From DATLZU01 sp035573855 (lineage in GTDB: Bacteria > Nitrospirota > Nitrospiria > Nitrospirales > Nitrospiraceae): a stretch of DNA of 64,000 nucleotides. Of the stretch, positions 43,499 through 52,260 are shown piece by piece. The stretch is from assembly GCA_035573855.1 (NCBI GenBank), contig DATLZU010000021.1, positions 1-64,000 of the forward strand, in the 5' to 3' direction. The translations under genes and the position numbers were made by a program. How positions within the stretch are numbered: position 1 is the stretch's first letter; the number at the start of each line of letters is the position of its first letter. The notes under the pieces are model-generated. The model made no database searches. It was not told where the DNA came from and saw only the letters and a list, made by a program, of their open reading frames with translations.

Positions 43499-44674
43499 TT
43501 AAGCTGTCAGTCTCTTGATCTCGTCTTTGACATGAGGCTCCGCGAGGTCCGGGACCATCTGTTGAACTGCCAGCGCGATGCTCCTCTCGGCGATGTCGCG
43601 CACCACGGCCTCCGCGAGTTCGCGGGCCTGTTTCGCTGCCGCTTCCTGTACGGCCTCCTTCACGACTTGATCGATCGATCCCCATTGTTCGCGGACGATT
43701 GCCGGCAGTTGCCTGCGGATGGCCGAGTCGACCAGTTCGCCGGTTGTCTGTTCGATCGTGTTCCGTATGAGCGAAGCAGCCGATTCTCGGACATGCTTGG
43801 CGACCATCGCTTCGATATCCGTGCTCTGCCGAGCCATGGCTTTCGGCAACTCATCCGCAATGCCGTCGCGGACTGCCTGACTGATCCGTTCAGCCGACAA
43901 GCCGAGCGCGAGGTGCTTCTCGATTTCGCCTTTGACGGCTTGCGACACCTGGGCTTCGACCTGTTGGCCGAGGATTTGCGGCAGGAGTTCCTCCACCTTA
44001 CGCTCTGCCCGCTCGGTCATGGTTTGCACCAAATGGCCGAGCAAGCCGCGCATGGCTTCTTCCGCAATGCCTGCCGTCTGCCGATGTGAGTCCGCCTGAA
44101 GCGAAGGCGGTGCCTGCTCATCCGGAGCCGAGGACACAGTTGAAGAGGACGGTTCGATGACCGAAGCCTCCCGTTCTTCGGCAGCGGGTTCCCCGTTCGA
44201 AGGATCGGACAATTCGACGGCCTCGTCGGTGTCGGTGACCTGAGATGCAGGCGGCCATGTCTTCCGTTTGGACTTCGAGCCCGTGGCGGCAATCTGAGTC
44301 CGCTTGTCCTCCTGTTGCAGGCCTTTGATCACCTCCAGCAGGTGTTCGGATTGGAAGGGTTTTTTGAGGAAAGCCCTGACGCCCAGCGATCGCAAGTGGT
44401 GTTCATCCGGCCGGTCCGCCAGGGTGATCAGCGAGACGATGGATGTGTCGGACAGATTGGAGTGCTGATTCAGTTCTTTGCAAAACCCGGAGAAGGTCAT
44501 CTTATCCAGGTGGTAATCCGCGATAATCAGATCCGGGCTCAGACGCTTGGCCGCTTCAAGCGCGGTCGGGCCGTCTTGAAACCCGACGACCTCGAATCCT
44601 TCGGGAGCGGAGATTTGTTCCACCATCCGCCGAACAGCCGGACTGCTATCCACGACGAAGATACGAGCGGTCAC
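43499..44674 (-). CDS. Response regulator with long helical C-terminal tail
   Basis: 391 residues from a GTG at 44674 (GGAGAG upstream). The receiver domain occupies about 1-125: IFVVDSSPAVRRMVEQI, phospho-Asp in LIIADYHLD, and lysine in AFLKKPF. One of the usual two N-terminal acidic residues is replaced by Ser. A Ser/Glu-rich linker follows. The last 200 residues are a run of amphipathic helices with repeats like EEIEKHL, VRDGIADELPKAMA, AKHVRESAASLIRNTIE and KEAVQEAAAKQARELAEAVV. There is no DNA-binding or enzymatic output. It may act as a scaffold, as in FrzS-like or PATAN-type regulators. Confidence 0.75.
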   Translation of the reverse strand: MTARIFVVDSSPAVRRMVEQISAPEGFEVVGFQDGPTALEAAKRLSPDLIIADYHLDKMTFSGFCKELNQHSNLSDTSIVSLITLADRPDEHHLRSLGVRAFLKKPFQSEHLLEVIKGLQQEDKRTQIAATGSKSKRKTWPPASQVTDTDEAVELSDPSNGEPAAEEREASVIEPSSSTVSSAPDEQAPPSLQADSHRQTAGIAEEAMRGLLGHLVQTMTERAERKVEELLPQILGQQVEAQVSQAVKGEIEKHLALGLSAERISQAVRDGIADELPKAMARQSTDIEAMVAKHVRESAASLIRNTIEQTTGELVDSAIRRQLPAIVREQWGSIDQVVKEAVQEAAAKQARELAEAVVRDIAERSIALAVQQMVPDLAEPHVKDEIKRLTA

Positions 44675-44705
44675 GTAACTCTCCAATTTTATTGAACTAT
44701 TGTGA

Positions 44706-44734
44706 AAACTAGCAGAGGGTCTGGGTTCTGTCAA
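44706..44734 (-). promoter_or_regulatory. Promoter for the helical-tail response regulator
   Basis: On the minus strand a perfect TTGACA (44729-44734), a 17-bp spacer and TAGTTT (44706-44711) preceded by TGC lie about 32 bases before the GTG start. Confidence 0.6.
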
Positions 44735-44921
44735 GGAACGCGAAGTCATTGGGCGGGTGTTTTGACTTCCACATCGCGGGCTGACTAGAATCGCGCACGC
44801 AATGCAAGTCCAATGTCACCCAACGCGCCAAGCGGCGCCTTGCGTTGGGCGACTTACCGATCAGGGTTGTGGGGCAGGGGTTCATGTCCGTCCGGAGTCT
44901 CGGTCGGAGGGCGTCGACTTG

Positions 44922-45638
44922 GTGACGAATCGGACTCAGGTCATCTTCTTCGATGCGGCCGGGACGTTGTTTCATGTCAAGGGCTCGGTGGCCGAGATCT
45001 ATCTCCGGTACGCGGAACGATACGGAGTGAAACGGACGGACGAGACGCTTGCCGCTGTGAAGGCTGCTTTCGCGCGGGCGTTTCAGGAGGCGCCGCCGCC
45101 TGTGTTTGCCGCTGCCGATCCCGCGGCGATCAAACAATGCGAGCGGATGTGGTGGTTCGATATCGTCCACAACGTGTTTTACCGGGTGGGGATGTTCGAA
45201 GGATTCGATGACTACTTTGATGAGGTCTTTCAGGCCTTCGATGGTCCGGAGTGTTGGACCCTCTACCCGGAGACGCTCGGCGTGCTCAAAGCCTTGAAAG
45301 GGCTCGGGTACGAATTAGGGATCGTGTCCAATTGTGATTCGCGTCTGTTCAATGTGTTGAGAGGGTTGGGGATCGCCGATTTGTTCGATACGGTGACGAT
45401 TTCGAGCCTTGCCCGTGCAGCCAAGCCCGCGCCGGAAATTTTCCGCGTCGCGCTGGACAAGCATGCGGCTGATCCGGAGGAGGCGCTGCATGTCGGGGAC
45501 AGTTTGCGGGACGATGTCGAAGGAGCTAGGCGAGCAGGTATGACCGGCGTGCTGCTCGAGCGGGAATCAGGATCGACCGCGCACCAGGTGCCTACGATTC
45601 GGAGCCTCGACGAACTGCTTGCGCTCGTAGAAAATTAG
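44922..45638 (+). CDS. HAD-superfamily hydrolase (REG-2-like)
   Basis: 238 residues from the GTG at 44922 (GGAGG at 44906-44910); a TTG three bases earlier is possible. HAD motif I is FFDAAGTLFHVKGSVAEIY, in which the second aspartate is Ala, as in the REG-2/HDHD3-like group. Motif II IVSNCDS, motif III lysine in RAAKPAPEIF and motif IV VGDSLRDDVEGARRAGM are present. It probably dephosphorylates a small metabolite. Without the second Asp it may use another acid. It converges on the sirtuin gene with a four-base overlap. Confidence 0.85.
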   Translation: MTNRTQVIFFDAAGTLFHVKGSVAEIYLRYAERYGVKRTDETLAAVKAAFARAFQEAPPPVFAAADPAAIKQCERMWWFDIVHNVFYRVGMFEGFDDYFDEVFQAFDGPECWTLYPETLGVLKALKGLGYELGIVSNCDSRLFNVLRGLGIADLFDTVTISSLARAAKPAPEIFRVALDKHAADPEEALHVGDSLRDDVEGARRAGMTGVLLERESGSTAHQVPTIRSLDELLALVEN

Positions 45639-46363
45639 AGCAATTCGGGAACAACTTCGCTTGCTCGCCCTCGCAGACTGACGTCCACCAGGCTCGAATT
45701 CGGTGTGGCATCCAAGTTGATTTCGACGATGAACGCGCCTGCTTGCTTTGCGACCGGCGCAAAGGAGGCAGCCGGGTAGACGATTCCCGAGGTTCCAATA
45801 ATCAAGAGAACCTCGCACTGCTGAAGCGCCGCGAAGCTTCTCGCCAAGTCTTCGGCCGCCAGAGTTTCGCCGAACCAGACGATATGCGGACGCAGTAAGC
45901 CGCCACAGCCAGCGCAAGAAGGAAGAATCGGGATGGGTACATCCCGGTTTTCCGTGACAGCGCCGCACCGTGTGCATCGGACTTTCCAGATATCGCCGTG
46001 GATTTCAGACAGCTTGCGGGAGCCAGCTGCGCGATGCAAACCGTCCACGTTCTGAGTGATGAGCCAGAACCGCGGGAATCGCCGTTCCATCTCGGCCAAT
46101 GTGTAATGGGCAGGGTTAGGATGCTTGGTCGCGATCAGTTCCCGCCGCCAGTTGTACCACTCCCAGACCAGACGGGGGTCGCGCGCGAAGGCTTCCGGGG
46201 TGGCAAGATCTTCTGCCTTGAAGTTCCGCCAGAGACCGTCGGCGCCGCGGAATGTGGGCACGCCGCTGTCCGCGGAGATGCCGGCACCGGTGAGCACGGT
46301 GACCGAACCCGTCGTAGCCAGGCGAGCTTTCACTTCGCAGATCTTCGAAGCACAGGACGCCAT
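45635..46363 (-). CDS. cobB: NAD-dependent protein deacylase, SIRT5/CobB type
   Basis: 242 residues. Sirtuin motifs: LTGAGISADSGVPTFRG, the YxxR acyl-specificity pair in WEWYNWRREL (typical of desuccinylases), LITQNVDGLHRAAGSR with IHGDIWKVRC, zinc cysteines CTRCG and CAGCGG, PHIVWFGE, and IIGTSGIVYPAASF. It removes acetyl or succinyl groups from protein lysines using NAD. The ATG at 46363 lies in a compact divergent promoter region shared with the fusion reductase gene. Confidence 0.93.
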   Translation of the reverse strand: MASCASKICEVKARLATTGSVTVLTGAGISADSGVPTFRGADGLWRNFKAEDLATPEAFARDPRLVWEWYNWRRELIATKHPNPAHYTLAEMERRFPRFWLITQNVDGLHRAAGSRKLSEIHGDIWKVRCTRCGAVTENRDVPIPILPSCAGCGGLLRPHIVWFGETLAAEDLARSFAALQQCEVLLIIGTSGIVYPAASFAPVAKQAGAFIVEINLDATPNSSLVDVSLRGRASEVVPELL

Positions 46364-46403
46364 GCGGCGTATTATACGTCACTTTTTCGCATGGAATCGG
46401 ACA

Positions 46404-46412
46404 TGTTATAGT
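46404..46412 (+). promoter_or_regulatory. Extended -10 promoter for the reductase fusion gene
   Basis: TGTTATAGT at 46404-46412 is an extended -10 element with TTTTCG 17 bases upstream of the hexamer. The leader to the ATG at 46525 is about 105 bases. Confidence 0.4.
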
Positions 46413-46524
46413 GGCCGTGGCGATCGGCCGTCGGTACTCAGCCAGGATTGCTCAGCGGGTTTCCCGCACGCGTGCCGCCGATGGGTGAGTGCGGGCGGCC
46501 GTATGCGGAGGGGGACAGGGAGAC

Positions 46525-47871
46525 ATGGAACAGATCATGATGGTGGGAGCCGGAGCGGTCGGCGGATTTTTCGGCGCTCATCTGGCGAAAACTCATTCGA
46601 GCGTGTCCTTTCTCTTGCGGCCGAGGACGCTGGAAGCCGTGAAGGCGCGCGGCCTGACGATTCGAAGCGCCGCCGGGACCTTCACGGTCAACCCCGTGGC
46701 CGCGTCGGATCCCCGAGTGCTACCGAGACCTGATCTGGTGATCCTTGCTGTGAAGGCTTACGACCTGGACGAAGCGATGAATCAACTCGCGCCTGTCCTC
46801 GCAGAGCGAACGGTGCTGCTCACCCTCCAGAACGGGGTCGAGGCGGAAGATCGGATCCTCCGGCGCCTGGGACGGGACTGTGTCGTGGGCGGGGTCGCTT
46901 TCATTTATGCGAAGATCGCCGAGCCGGGTGTTATCGAACACTACAAGAAAGGCGCCCTCGCGATCGGGGAGCTGATGGGGCACAGGAGCCAGCGGGTCCT
47001 TCGGATTGCGGAGTTGTTCACCCAGGCCGGCATTCCCTGCCGGATCGTGGAGGACATTCGGCGGAGCAAATGGGAAAAGATGTGCTGGAACTGCGTCTTC
47101 AATCCGTTGACCGTTGTCCTCAATGATCGCGTGGCGAAGGCACTGGACCATCCGGAAATGCTCAACGTGATCCGTCAGATCGTGGGAGAAGTCGCCGCGG
47201 TCTCAGCAGGCTGCAAGGTGCCGTTGGCTCCGGATATAGCGGAGCAGGTGGTGAAATGGACGCAGGAGCTACGGGACATCCATACGTCCATGTACGACGA
47301 TTGGAAAGCTGGCCGGCGGACGGAGATCGAATATTTGAACGGATACGTGGCGCGTCGAGGTCGGGAGTTGGGCATCCCCACCCCGCTCAACGAAGCTTTG
47401 ACGGCAATGATCAAGACCATCACGGAAGAGGAAAGGATTGGGCCGGACGTGTTGCGGATCGACGGCGCGGTTCTTCAACCTGTGACGCTGGACCGGGCGG
47501 CGTTGACGGCGTTGCCGGCCGAGCATCAGGTCTGCGATCTCAGCACGCTGTTGCCGGGGGTCAAAGGGAAGGGGATCAGGGTGAAAGGTCTCCTCGAGGT
47601 GCCGGCGCTGGACGTGGATGCCGATCACGTGACGTTCCATGCTCAAGACGGTCAGTTCGCCGTGAGCCTAACACTCGCACAAGCGAGCGAGCACGGGGTG
47701 CTCGTGTATGAGATGGATGGAGCCCCACTCCCGGCGTCGAAAGGAGGGCCTTTCCGCCTTCTGGCGCCGGGGTTGGGCGATCTCTGCGCCAATGTAAAAG
47801 GGGTGGTCCGTATCGAAGTGACCCGGGGCCCGGGAAAAGATACGCGGCCGTTGGTGAAGCGGCATTGCTAA
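46525..47871 (+). CDS. Ketopantoate-reductase-like protein fused to a sulfite-oxidase-fold domain
   Basis: 448 residues from the ATG at 46525 (GGGAG upstream). Residues 1-305 are a PanE/ApbA reductase: MMVGAGAVGGFFGAHLA (NADPH site), DLVILAVKAYDLDEAM, LLTLQNGVEAEDRI, RRSKWEKMCWNCVFNPLT and RTEIEYLNGYV. Residues about 312-448 look like the molybdopterin-binding fold of sulfite-oxidase relatives: QPVTLDRAALTALPAEHQVCD with Cys337 at the position of the molybdenum ligand, then VLVYEMDGAPLPASKGGPFR and NVKGVVRIEV. PanE enzymes are normally about 300 residues. The added domain is unusual, and its cofactor state is unknown. Confidence 0.8.
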   Translation: MEQIMMVGAGAVGGFFGAHLAKTHSSVSFLLRPRTLEAVKARGLTIRSAAGTFTVNPVAASDPRVLPRPDLVILAVKAYDLDEAMNQLAPVLAERTVLLTLQNGVEAEDRILRRLGRDCVVGGVAFIYAKIAEPGVIEHYKKGALAIGELMGHRSQRVLRIAELFTQAGIPCRIVEDIRRSKWEKMCWNCVFNPLTVVLNDRVAKALDHPEMLNVIRQIVGEVAAVSAGCKVPLAPDIAEQVVKWTQELRDIHTSMYDDWKAGRRTEIEYLNGYVARRGRELGIPTPLNEALTAMIKTITEEERIGPDVLRIDGAVLQPVTLDRAALTALPAEHQVCDLSTLLPGVKGKGIRVKGLLEVPALDVDADHVTFHAQDGQFAVSLTLAQASEHGVLVYEMDGAPLPASKGGPFRLLAPGLGDLCANVKGVVRIEVTRGPGKDTRPLVKRHC

Positions 47872-49391
47872 TTCTTCCTCAACTTTCTCCCCTAACAACG
47901 ACCGGATCGTTCCGATTGTCCAAATCACGGTTTCTTTCTGGCCTCCAGTGCCACAAACGACTGTATTTGGAAATTTACTCGCCTGAACTGGCGACCGAGC
48001 CGGATGAGGCGACCCGGGCGATCCTCGACAGAGGTCAAGAACTCGGCATCTTGGCACGACGTCGTTTCCTGGGCGGAGTCCTTATTGCAGCAGACCATCG
48101 CCATATGGGAGAGGCTCTTTCGCGGACCGCCAAATGGCTAGGCGATCCGGCCGTTCCGGCGATTTTCGAGGCCGCCGTCCAGTTCGAGGACGTGCTTATT
48201 CGCGCGGATGTTTTGGAACGGCTGGCCGGCGATCCATCCGGTCCTGCCGCCTGGCGGCTGATCGAAGTCAAATCTTCCTCCAGGGTGAAGGATGTCCATG
48301 TCGATGATCTGGCCATTCAAGCGTTCGTATTAAGAGGGGCAGGTATTCGCCTGCTGGAGACCTGCCTGATGCATGTGAATACTCGCTATCTCTACGAAGG
48401 GGGCGAGATCGATCTCGCCCAACTGTTTCTCGTGCAAGATCTCACGGAACAGGTCGAGAGCCGGCTCGGCGCCGTCCCCGATCGGTTGGCCGAAATGCGC
48501 GCCATGCTGCGTTCATCCGTTGCCCCGGCGATCGAGCCGGACGGGCATTGCCATACGCCGTACGAGTGTCCGTTCTGGCGGCACTGCACGCAGAGCAAGC
48601 CCGCCCGCTGGATCTTTTACTTGCCTGGCGGAGAACGGACGGTTCACACACTCGCCCGGAAAAGGATTGAGACCATCGACGACATTCCGGAAGAATTCAC
48701 GCTGTCATCGTTGCAGCGCCGCGTGAAGGACAACGTGGAGTGGGTGAGCCCGGCTCTCAAGACGGCGCTCGAGACCGTGCGGTATCCGGTGCATCATTTG
48801 GACTTCGAGACATTCATGCCGGCTGTCCCGAAATATCCCCGGACGAGACCCTATCAGGCCATCCCGGTCCAATGGTCCGATCACATCGAGACCGAAGATG
48901 GGCATGTTCTACATCATGAGTTTCTCAGCCTGGAGCCGAACGATCCTCGCGAAGAACTGGCTGTTACGCTCCTGGATTCGTTGGGACGAGAGGGCAGTAT
49001 CTGCGTGTATTCCGGTTATGAGCGGGCGGTGTTGGAGCAACTGGCGGAGGCAGTTCCGGCCTTGCGACCAGACATCGAACGCGTGATCGCTCGTCTGTGG
49101 GATCTGCTCGATGTCATCAAAAACCACTACTATCATCCGGGGTTCCAAGGCTCCTTTTCCATCAAGACCGTGTTGCCCGCGGTTGTACCGGCGTTTGGCT
49201 ACGAGGATTTGGAGGTGCGGGACGGGCAGATGGCGGCCCAGGCGTATGAACGGATGGTTTTTGTGGAGACCGATTGGGTGGAAAAGATGCGTCTACGGGA
49301 TGCCTTGCTGCGCTACTGCGCTCGAGATACCTTGGCCATGCTGGAATTGAGAAAAGCGTTGCGGCGTAAGGAGCCGACGGGTGAGCCGTAA
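47865..49391 (+). CDS. Cas4/RecB-like plus DEDD-exonuclease-like protein (DUF2779)
   Basis: 508 residues. The start is unclear; a TTG at 47865 overlaps the previous stop, and TTG at 47916 is possible. The N-terminal half resembles Cas4/RecB nucleases: SKSRFLSGLQCHKRLYLE, IRADVLERL, LIEVKSSSRVKDVHVDDLAIQ and a C-terminal cysteine set (HCHTPYECPFWRHC) that could hold an iron-sulfur cluster. The C-terminal half begins VHHLDFETFMPAVPKY, the DxE motif of DnaQ-like exonucleases, with a late YCARDTLAML. The combination matches DUF2779 proteins. It may process or degrade nucleic acid; a defence role is speculative. Confidence 0.75.
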   Translation: MLILPQLSPLTTTGSFRLSKSRFLSGLQCHKRLYLEIYSPELATEPDEATRAILDRGQELGILARRRFLGGVLIAADHRHMGEALSRTAKWLGDPAVPAIFEAAVQFEDVLIRADVLERLAGDPSGPAAWRLIEVKSSSRVKDVHVDDLAIQAFVLRGAGIRLLETCLMHVNTRYLYEGGEIDLAQLFLVQDLTEQVESRLGAVPDRLAEMRAMLRSSVAPAIEPDGHCHTPYECPFWRHCTQSKPARWIFYLPGGERTVHTLARKRIETIDDIPEEFTLSSLQRRVKDNVEWVSPALKTALETVRYPVHHLDFETFMPAVPKYPRTRPYQAIPVQWSDHIETEDGHVLHHEFLSLEPNDPREELAVTLLDSLGREGSICVYSGYERAVLEQLAEAVPALRPDIERVIARLWDLLDVIKNHYYHPGFQGSFSIKTVLPAVVPAFGYEDLEVRDGQMAAQAYERMVFVETDWVEKMRLRDALLRYCARDTLAMLELRKALRRKEPTGEP

Positions 49392-49539
49392 CTGGCCTAG
49401 AAAGAGAATTCTCAAACTTAGCAGGCGAACCGACTGACCGGTCGGCCGCAGGAACGAGGCCTTCGGATCAAGCCCTTCGGGGCGAGCCCCGTCAGGAAGG
49501 AACAGCCCAACGGCGTTGTTGAATGCATAAAGTGCGGTT

Positions 49540-49627
<88 letters not shown>

Positions 49628-49804
49628 ACCTGTTTTTGTCGCGTCAACCGCTGGGCGATGCTTCCAGGCGGCCGGTGAGAACCTCGAAGGTATCGGAGCT
49701 TATCGTGAGCGTGAAACTTTTGCAATCGGATTGAACGCATGGAACGTGGGGCGCATTTCTCAGGCCGATGCGCGGACCGCCTCCTTTCCTGAACTTCTGA
49801 CGTC

Positions 49805-50569
49805 GTGCAGACCGAAACCTGGCTGGTCCCTTCCGATCTACCCGCATTGCAGCCGCAAGCCATCCATGTGTGGCGTGCCTCGTTGACATGTTTGACGGAC
49901 ACCAGCGCTCAGTTTGGGCGGCTCTTGTCGGCTGAGGAGCGGGCTAAAGCGGAGCGGCTTGTCTCCGCAGATCGGCGCGCTCAGTTCGTTGCCGCCCATG
50001 GGATTCTGAGAGTGCTGCTGGGCCGGTATTTGGGACAGGATCCGAGCACGCTGGCCTTCGGGGCTGGGCCGCAGGGCAAACCGTTCCTGCTCCTCGACGA
50101 AAGGCTTGTCGGCGATCTGCGATTCAACCTGTCGCACTCGCACGGCTCTGTGCTGTATGCCTTTGCCCGGGGTAGGGAAGTGGGAGTTGATGTGGAACGC
50201 GTTCGAGCGTGCGTTGATGTGCTCAAGCTCGCCGAACGGTTTTTCGCACCGCACGAAGCATTCACGCTCCGCGAGTGCGCTCCTGAAGAGCGGCGGCGGG
50301 TGTTCTTTACTTTGTGGGTGTGTCGAGAGGCTTGCCTGAAGACCTGGGGAGTCGGGTTAACTGTTCCGCTCAATCAGTTGGAGGTCGAACTGATTTCGAA
50401 GCAAGCAGCCGCGCGCGTCACGATCAAGAGGTCCGGTGGAGAGCAGCGGAGTTGCCAGGTGCGTTTGTTGCCGTTGGGGCAGGACTACGTGGGAGCCGTC
50501 GCAGCGGAAGGCGAGGTCTCGCCGGTTCAGTGCTGGGAGTGGATGGAGACGGAACGTCCGAGCTTCTGA
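49805..50569 (+). CDS. 4'-phosphopantetheinyl transferase (Sfp type)
   Basis: 254 residues from a GTG. The Sfp signatures are NLSHSHGSVLYAFA, GVDVERVRACVDVLKLAERFFAP with the magnesium aspartate, and FTLWVCREACLKTWGVGL, in which the usual WxxKEAxxK is W-V-C-R-E-A-C-L-K with Arg for the first Lys. It transfers phosphopantetheine from CoA onto carrier proteins. Its length suits the Sfp class, which modifies secondary-metabolite and fatty-acid carriers. No carrier gene is nearby. Confidence 0.92.
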   Translation: MQTETWLVPSDLPALQPQAIHVWRASLTCLTDTSAQFGRLLSAEERAKAERLVSADRRAQFVAAHGILRVLLGRYLGQDPSTLAFGAGPQGKPFLLLDERLVGDLRFNLSHSHGSVLYAFARGREVGVDVERVRACVDVLKLAERFFAPHEAFTLRECAPEERRRVFFTLWVCREACLKTWGVGLTVPLNQLEVELISKQAAARVTIKRSGGEQRSCQVRLLPLGQDYVGAVAAEGEVSPVQCWEWMETERPSF

Positions 50570-50602
50570 GCGACAAAGACGCAGGACGGTTGTCGCTTTG
50601 GG

Positions 50603-51097
50603 CTAGTGAGCCGGAAGACCGGCTCGCTCGCCGAGGTCGCGTAATCGCCGGAAGAAACTCTGCATTAATTCTTGGCTTTCCCGTTCCAGGACGCCTCCAA
50701 CGACCTGCACCCGGTGGTTGAGCCGGCGTTCGGCCGGAATGTTGAAGACCGACCCACAGGCTCCGGCCTTGGGATCCTTCGCGCCGAACACCAAACGGGT
50801 GATCCGCGACTGCACGATCGCTCCGGCACACATCGAGCAGGGTTCGACGGTCGCGTACAGCGTGGCGCCGGTCAGGCGCCATGTTCCCAGCCGCGTTGCG
50901 GCTTCACGGATCGCGACGATTTCGGCATGCGCGGTGGGGTCCTGCCACGCCTCCCGATAGTTGTGCACCTGTGCGACGACCTGGCCATTCAGAACCAAAA
51001 CCGCGGCGATCGGCACCTCGCCCAGTGCAGGGGCCAACCTGGCCTGCTCCAGCGCCAATCGCATGAACTCGACGTCTTTCTCCGTGAATTCCGACAT
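50603..51097 (-). CDS. tadA: tRNA-specific adenosine deaminase TadA
   Basis: 164 residues from the ATG at 51097 (GAGG upstream). The zinc deaminase motifs TAHAEIVAIREAA and EPCSMCAGAIVQSRI are intact, as are GEVPIAAVLVLNG and VFGAKDPKAGACGSVFNI. It converts A34 to inosine in the anticodon of tRNA-Arg. The C-terminal helix with LMQSFFRRLR is typical. Confidence 0.95.
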   Translation of the reverse strand: MSEFTEKDVEFMRLALEQARLAPALGEVPIAAVLVLNGQVVAQVHNYREAWQDPTAHAEIVAIREAATRLGTWRLTGATLYATVEPCSMCAGAIVQSRITRLVFGAKDPKAGACGSVFNIPAERRLNHRVQVVGGVLERESQELMQSFFRRLRDLGERAGLPAH

Positions 51098-51330
51098 GCG
51101 CTCGCCCTCGATTGTCCGTTCCTGCAACCTGCCGACAAAACGCGCGGTATCTTAACACAGCCTCCTGATCAGGAGAAGCCGGCGCCTAGTTCCGATTCAA
51201 CGGATGAGTGCAGGCGACCAGCGCTCCGATTCATTGAAGAAGTTCGTATCGCTCAAGCGAGCACCGCACTTTTTGGTCATGCTGAGCTGGAGCGGACAAT
51301 CTTCTGCCGTTGGCGAGCCGTGCTCGGATA

Positions 51331-52260
51331 TTATCGCTTGTCAGCGAACGGGTTTAGGTTGTGCGCGACGCTTTTCGGCACGTCAAAAGCTACGCGAAGC
51401 TGCACCGCAACATATTTTTGGACCAAGCCGCTTCGGTCCAGAGGGCGATCCTCTTCTCGATAGAAGCTTAATTCGAATTCCTGCCATCGCAGCGCCACCC
51501 CGACGATCCAGTCGATTTCCGTCGGCGCAATCTTGTTGCCCTTCTCACGGTCGGTGAACATGTTGACATCCCCGTACACGACAACCCGGTTCCTGTACAA
51601 ATCGAGATCGGCGTGCGCGATGTACCGGAACAAGGCACGCCCGGTGTTGTCCGGTCGCGCGAAGTAGTTGCTGTTATGAAACAGCCAACCTGGTCCGGCA
51701 TAGGCCGTGAGATTCTGATCTGGAAACATTTTTTTCCACCACGCGGATTCCTGGCCGGCCTGGTACCGAGCGGTGATGAGCGCGTCCGCATAGATTTGCT
51801 TGATGCCGCTCCGATCCAACGGCGCATCCCGCTCGTACTGGATACGCCAGCCAAATCGGTCCACCAACCCGGTCACGGCGTACGTCCCGTCCCACTCGGT
51901 CAGATTGATCCAGCCGCCTTTGCGATCGGAAAAGAAATTCTGATCGGTATAGAAGATCAGGTACTGCTTGTACAGATCGGTCTCCAGATGAAGCATGTGG
52001 CGTAAGCCCACCAACCCGGTGTTGTCCGGCCGCGCCGCAAAGCTGGGGTTCGAGACGAAGGCGGCGGTGAGAAAATATCCGCCGAACAGCGTCTCCTCCG
52101 CTTCTCGTTCCACTTCGTCCAGTTGCTCCAAAGAGGGGAGCGGTCGGCCGTATTTCTCGAGCGTCCAGCCGGGGGCGGGCTGAAGCAGGAGGAGGAAGAT
52201 CGCCAGAGCGGTCAGACAGGCGGGTGCGCGCAAGGGAGATCGCGGACGGTCATGGGACAC
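51331..52260 (-). CDS. Exported barrel-like protein of unknown function
   Basis: 309 residues from a GTG at 52260 that overlaps the upstream lipoprotein gene by 11 bases; longer starts would bury more of that gene. A signal peptide (LTALAIFLLLLQPAPGWT) is clear. The mature sequence has two related halves, with repeats such as FAARPDNTGLVGLRHMLHLETDLYKQYLIFYTDQNFFSDRKG and FARPDNTGRALFRYIAHADLDLYRNRVVVYGDVNMFTDREKG, and RDAPLDRSG paired with DRPLDRSG. This internal duplication suggests an outer membrane barrel. The substrate is unknown. Confidence 0.68.
   Translation of the reverse strand: MSHDRPRSPLRAPACLTALAIFLLLLQPAPGWTLEKYGRPLPSLEQLDEVEREAEETLFGGYFLTAAFVSNPSFAARPDNTGLVGLRHMLHLETDLYKQYLIFYTDQNFFSDRKGGWINLTEWDGTYAVTGLVDRFGWRIQYERDAPLDRSGIKQIYADALITARYQAGQESAWWKKMFPDQNLTAYAGPGWLFHNSNYFARPDNTGRALFRYIAHADLDLYRNRVVVYGDVNMFTDREKGNKIAPTEIDWIVGVALRWQEFELSFYREEDRPLDRSGLVQKYVAVQLRVAFDVPKSVAHNLNPFADKR

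Noticed and set aside
43143..43502. 119-codon plus-strand frame over the tiny basic gene
   Set aside because: It is a different frame, lacks a ribosome site and starts inside valS antisense; the 37-residue frame fits the promoter and ribosome site.
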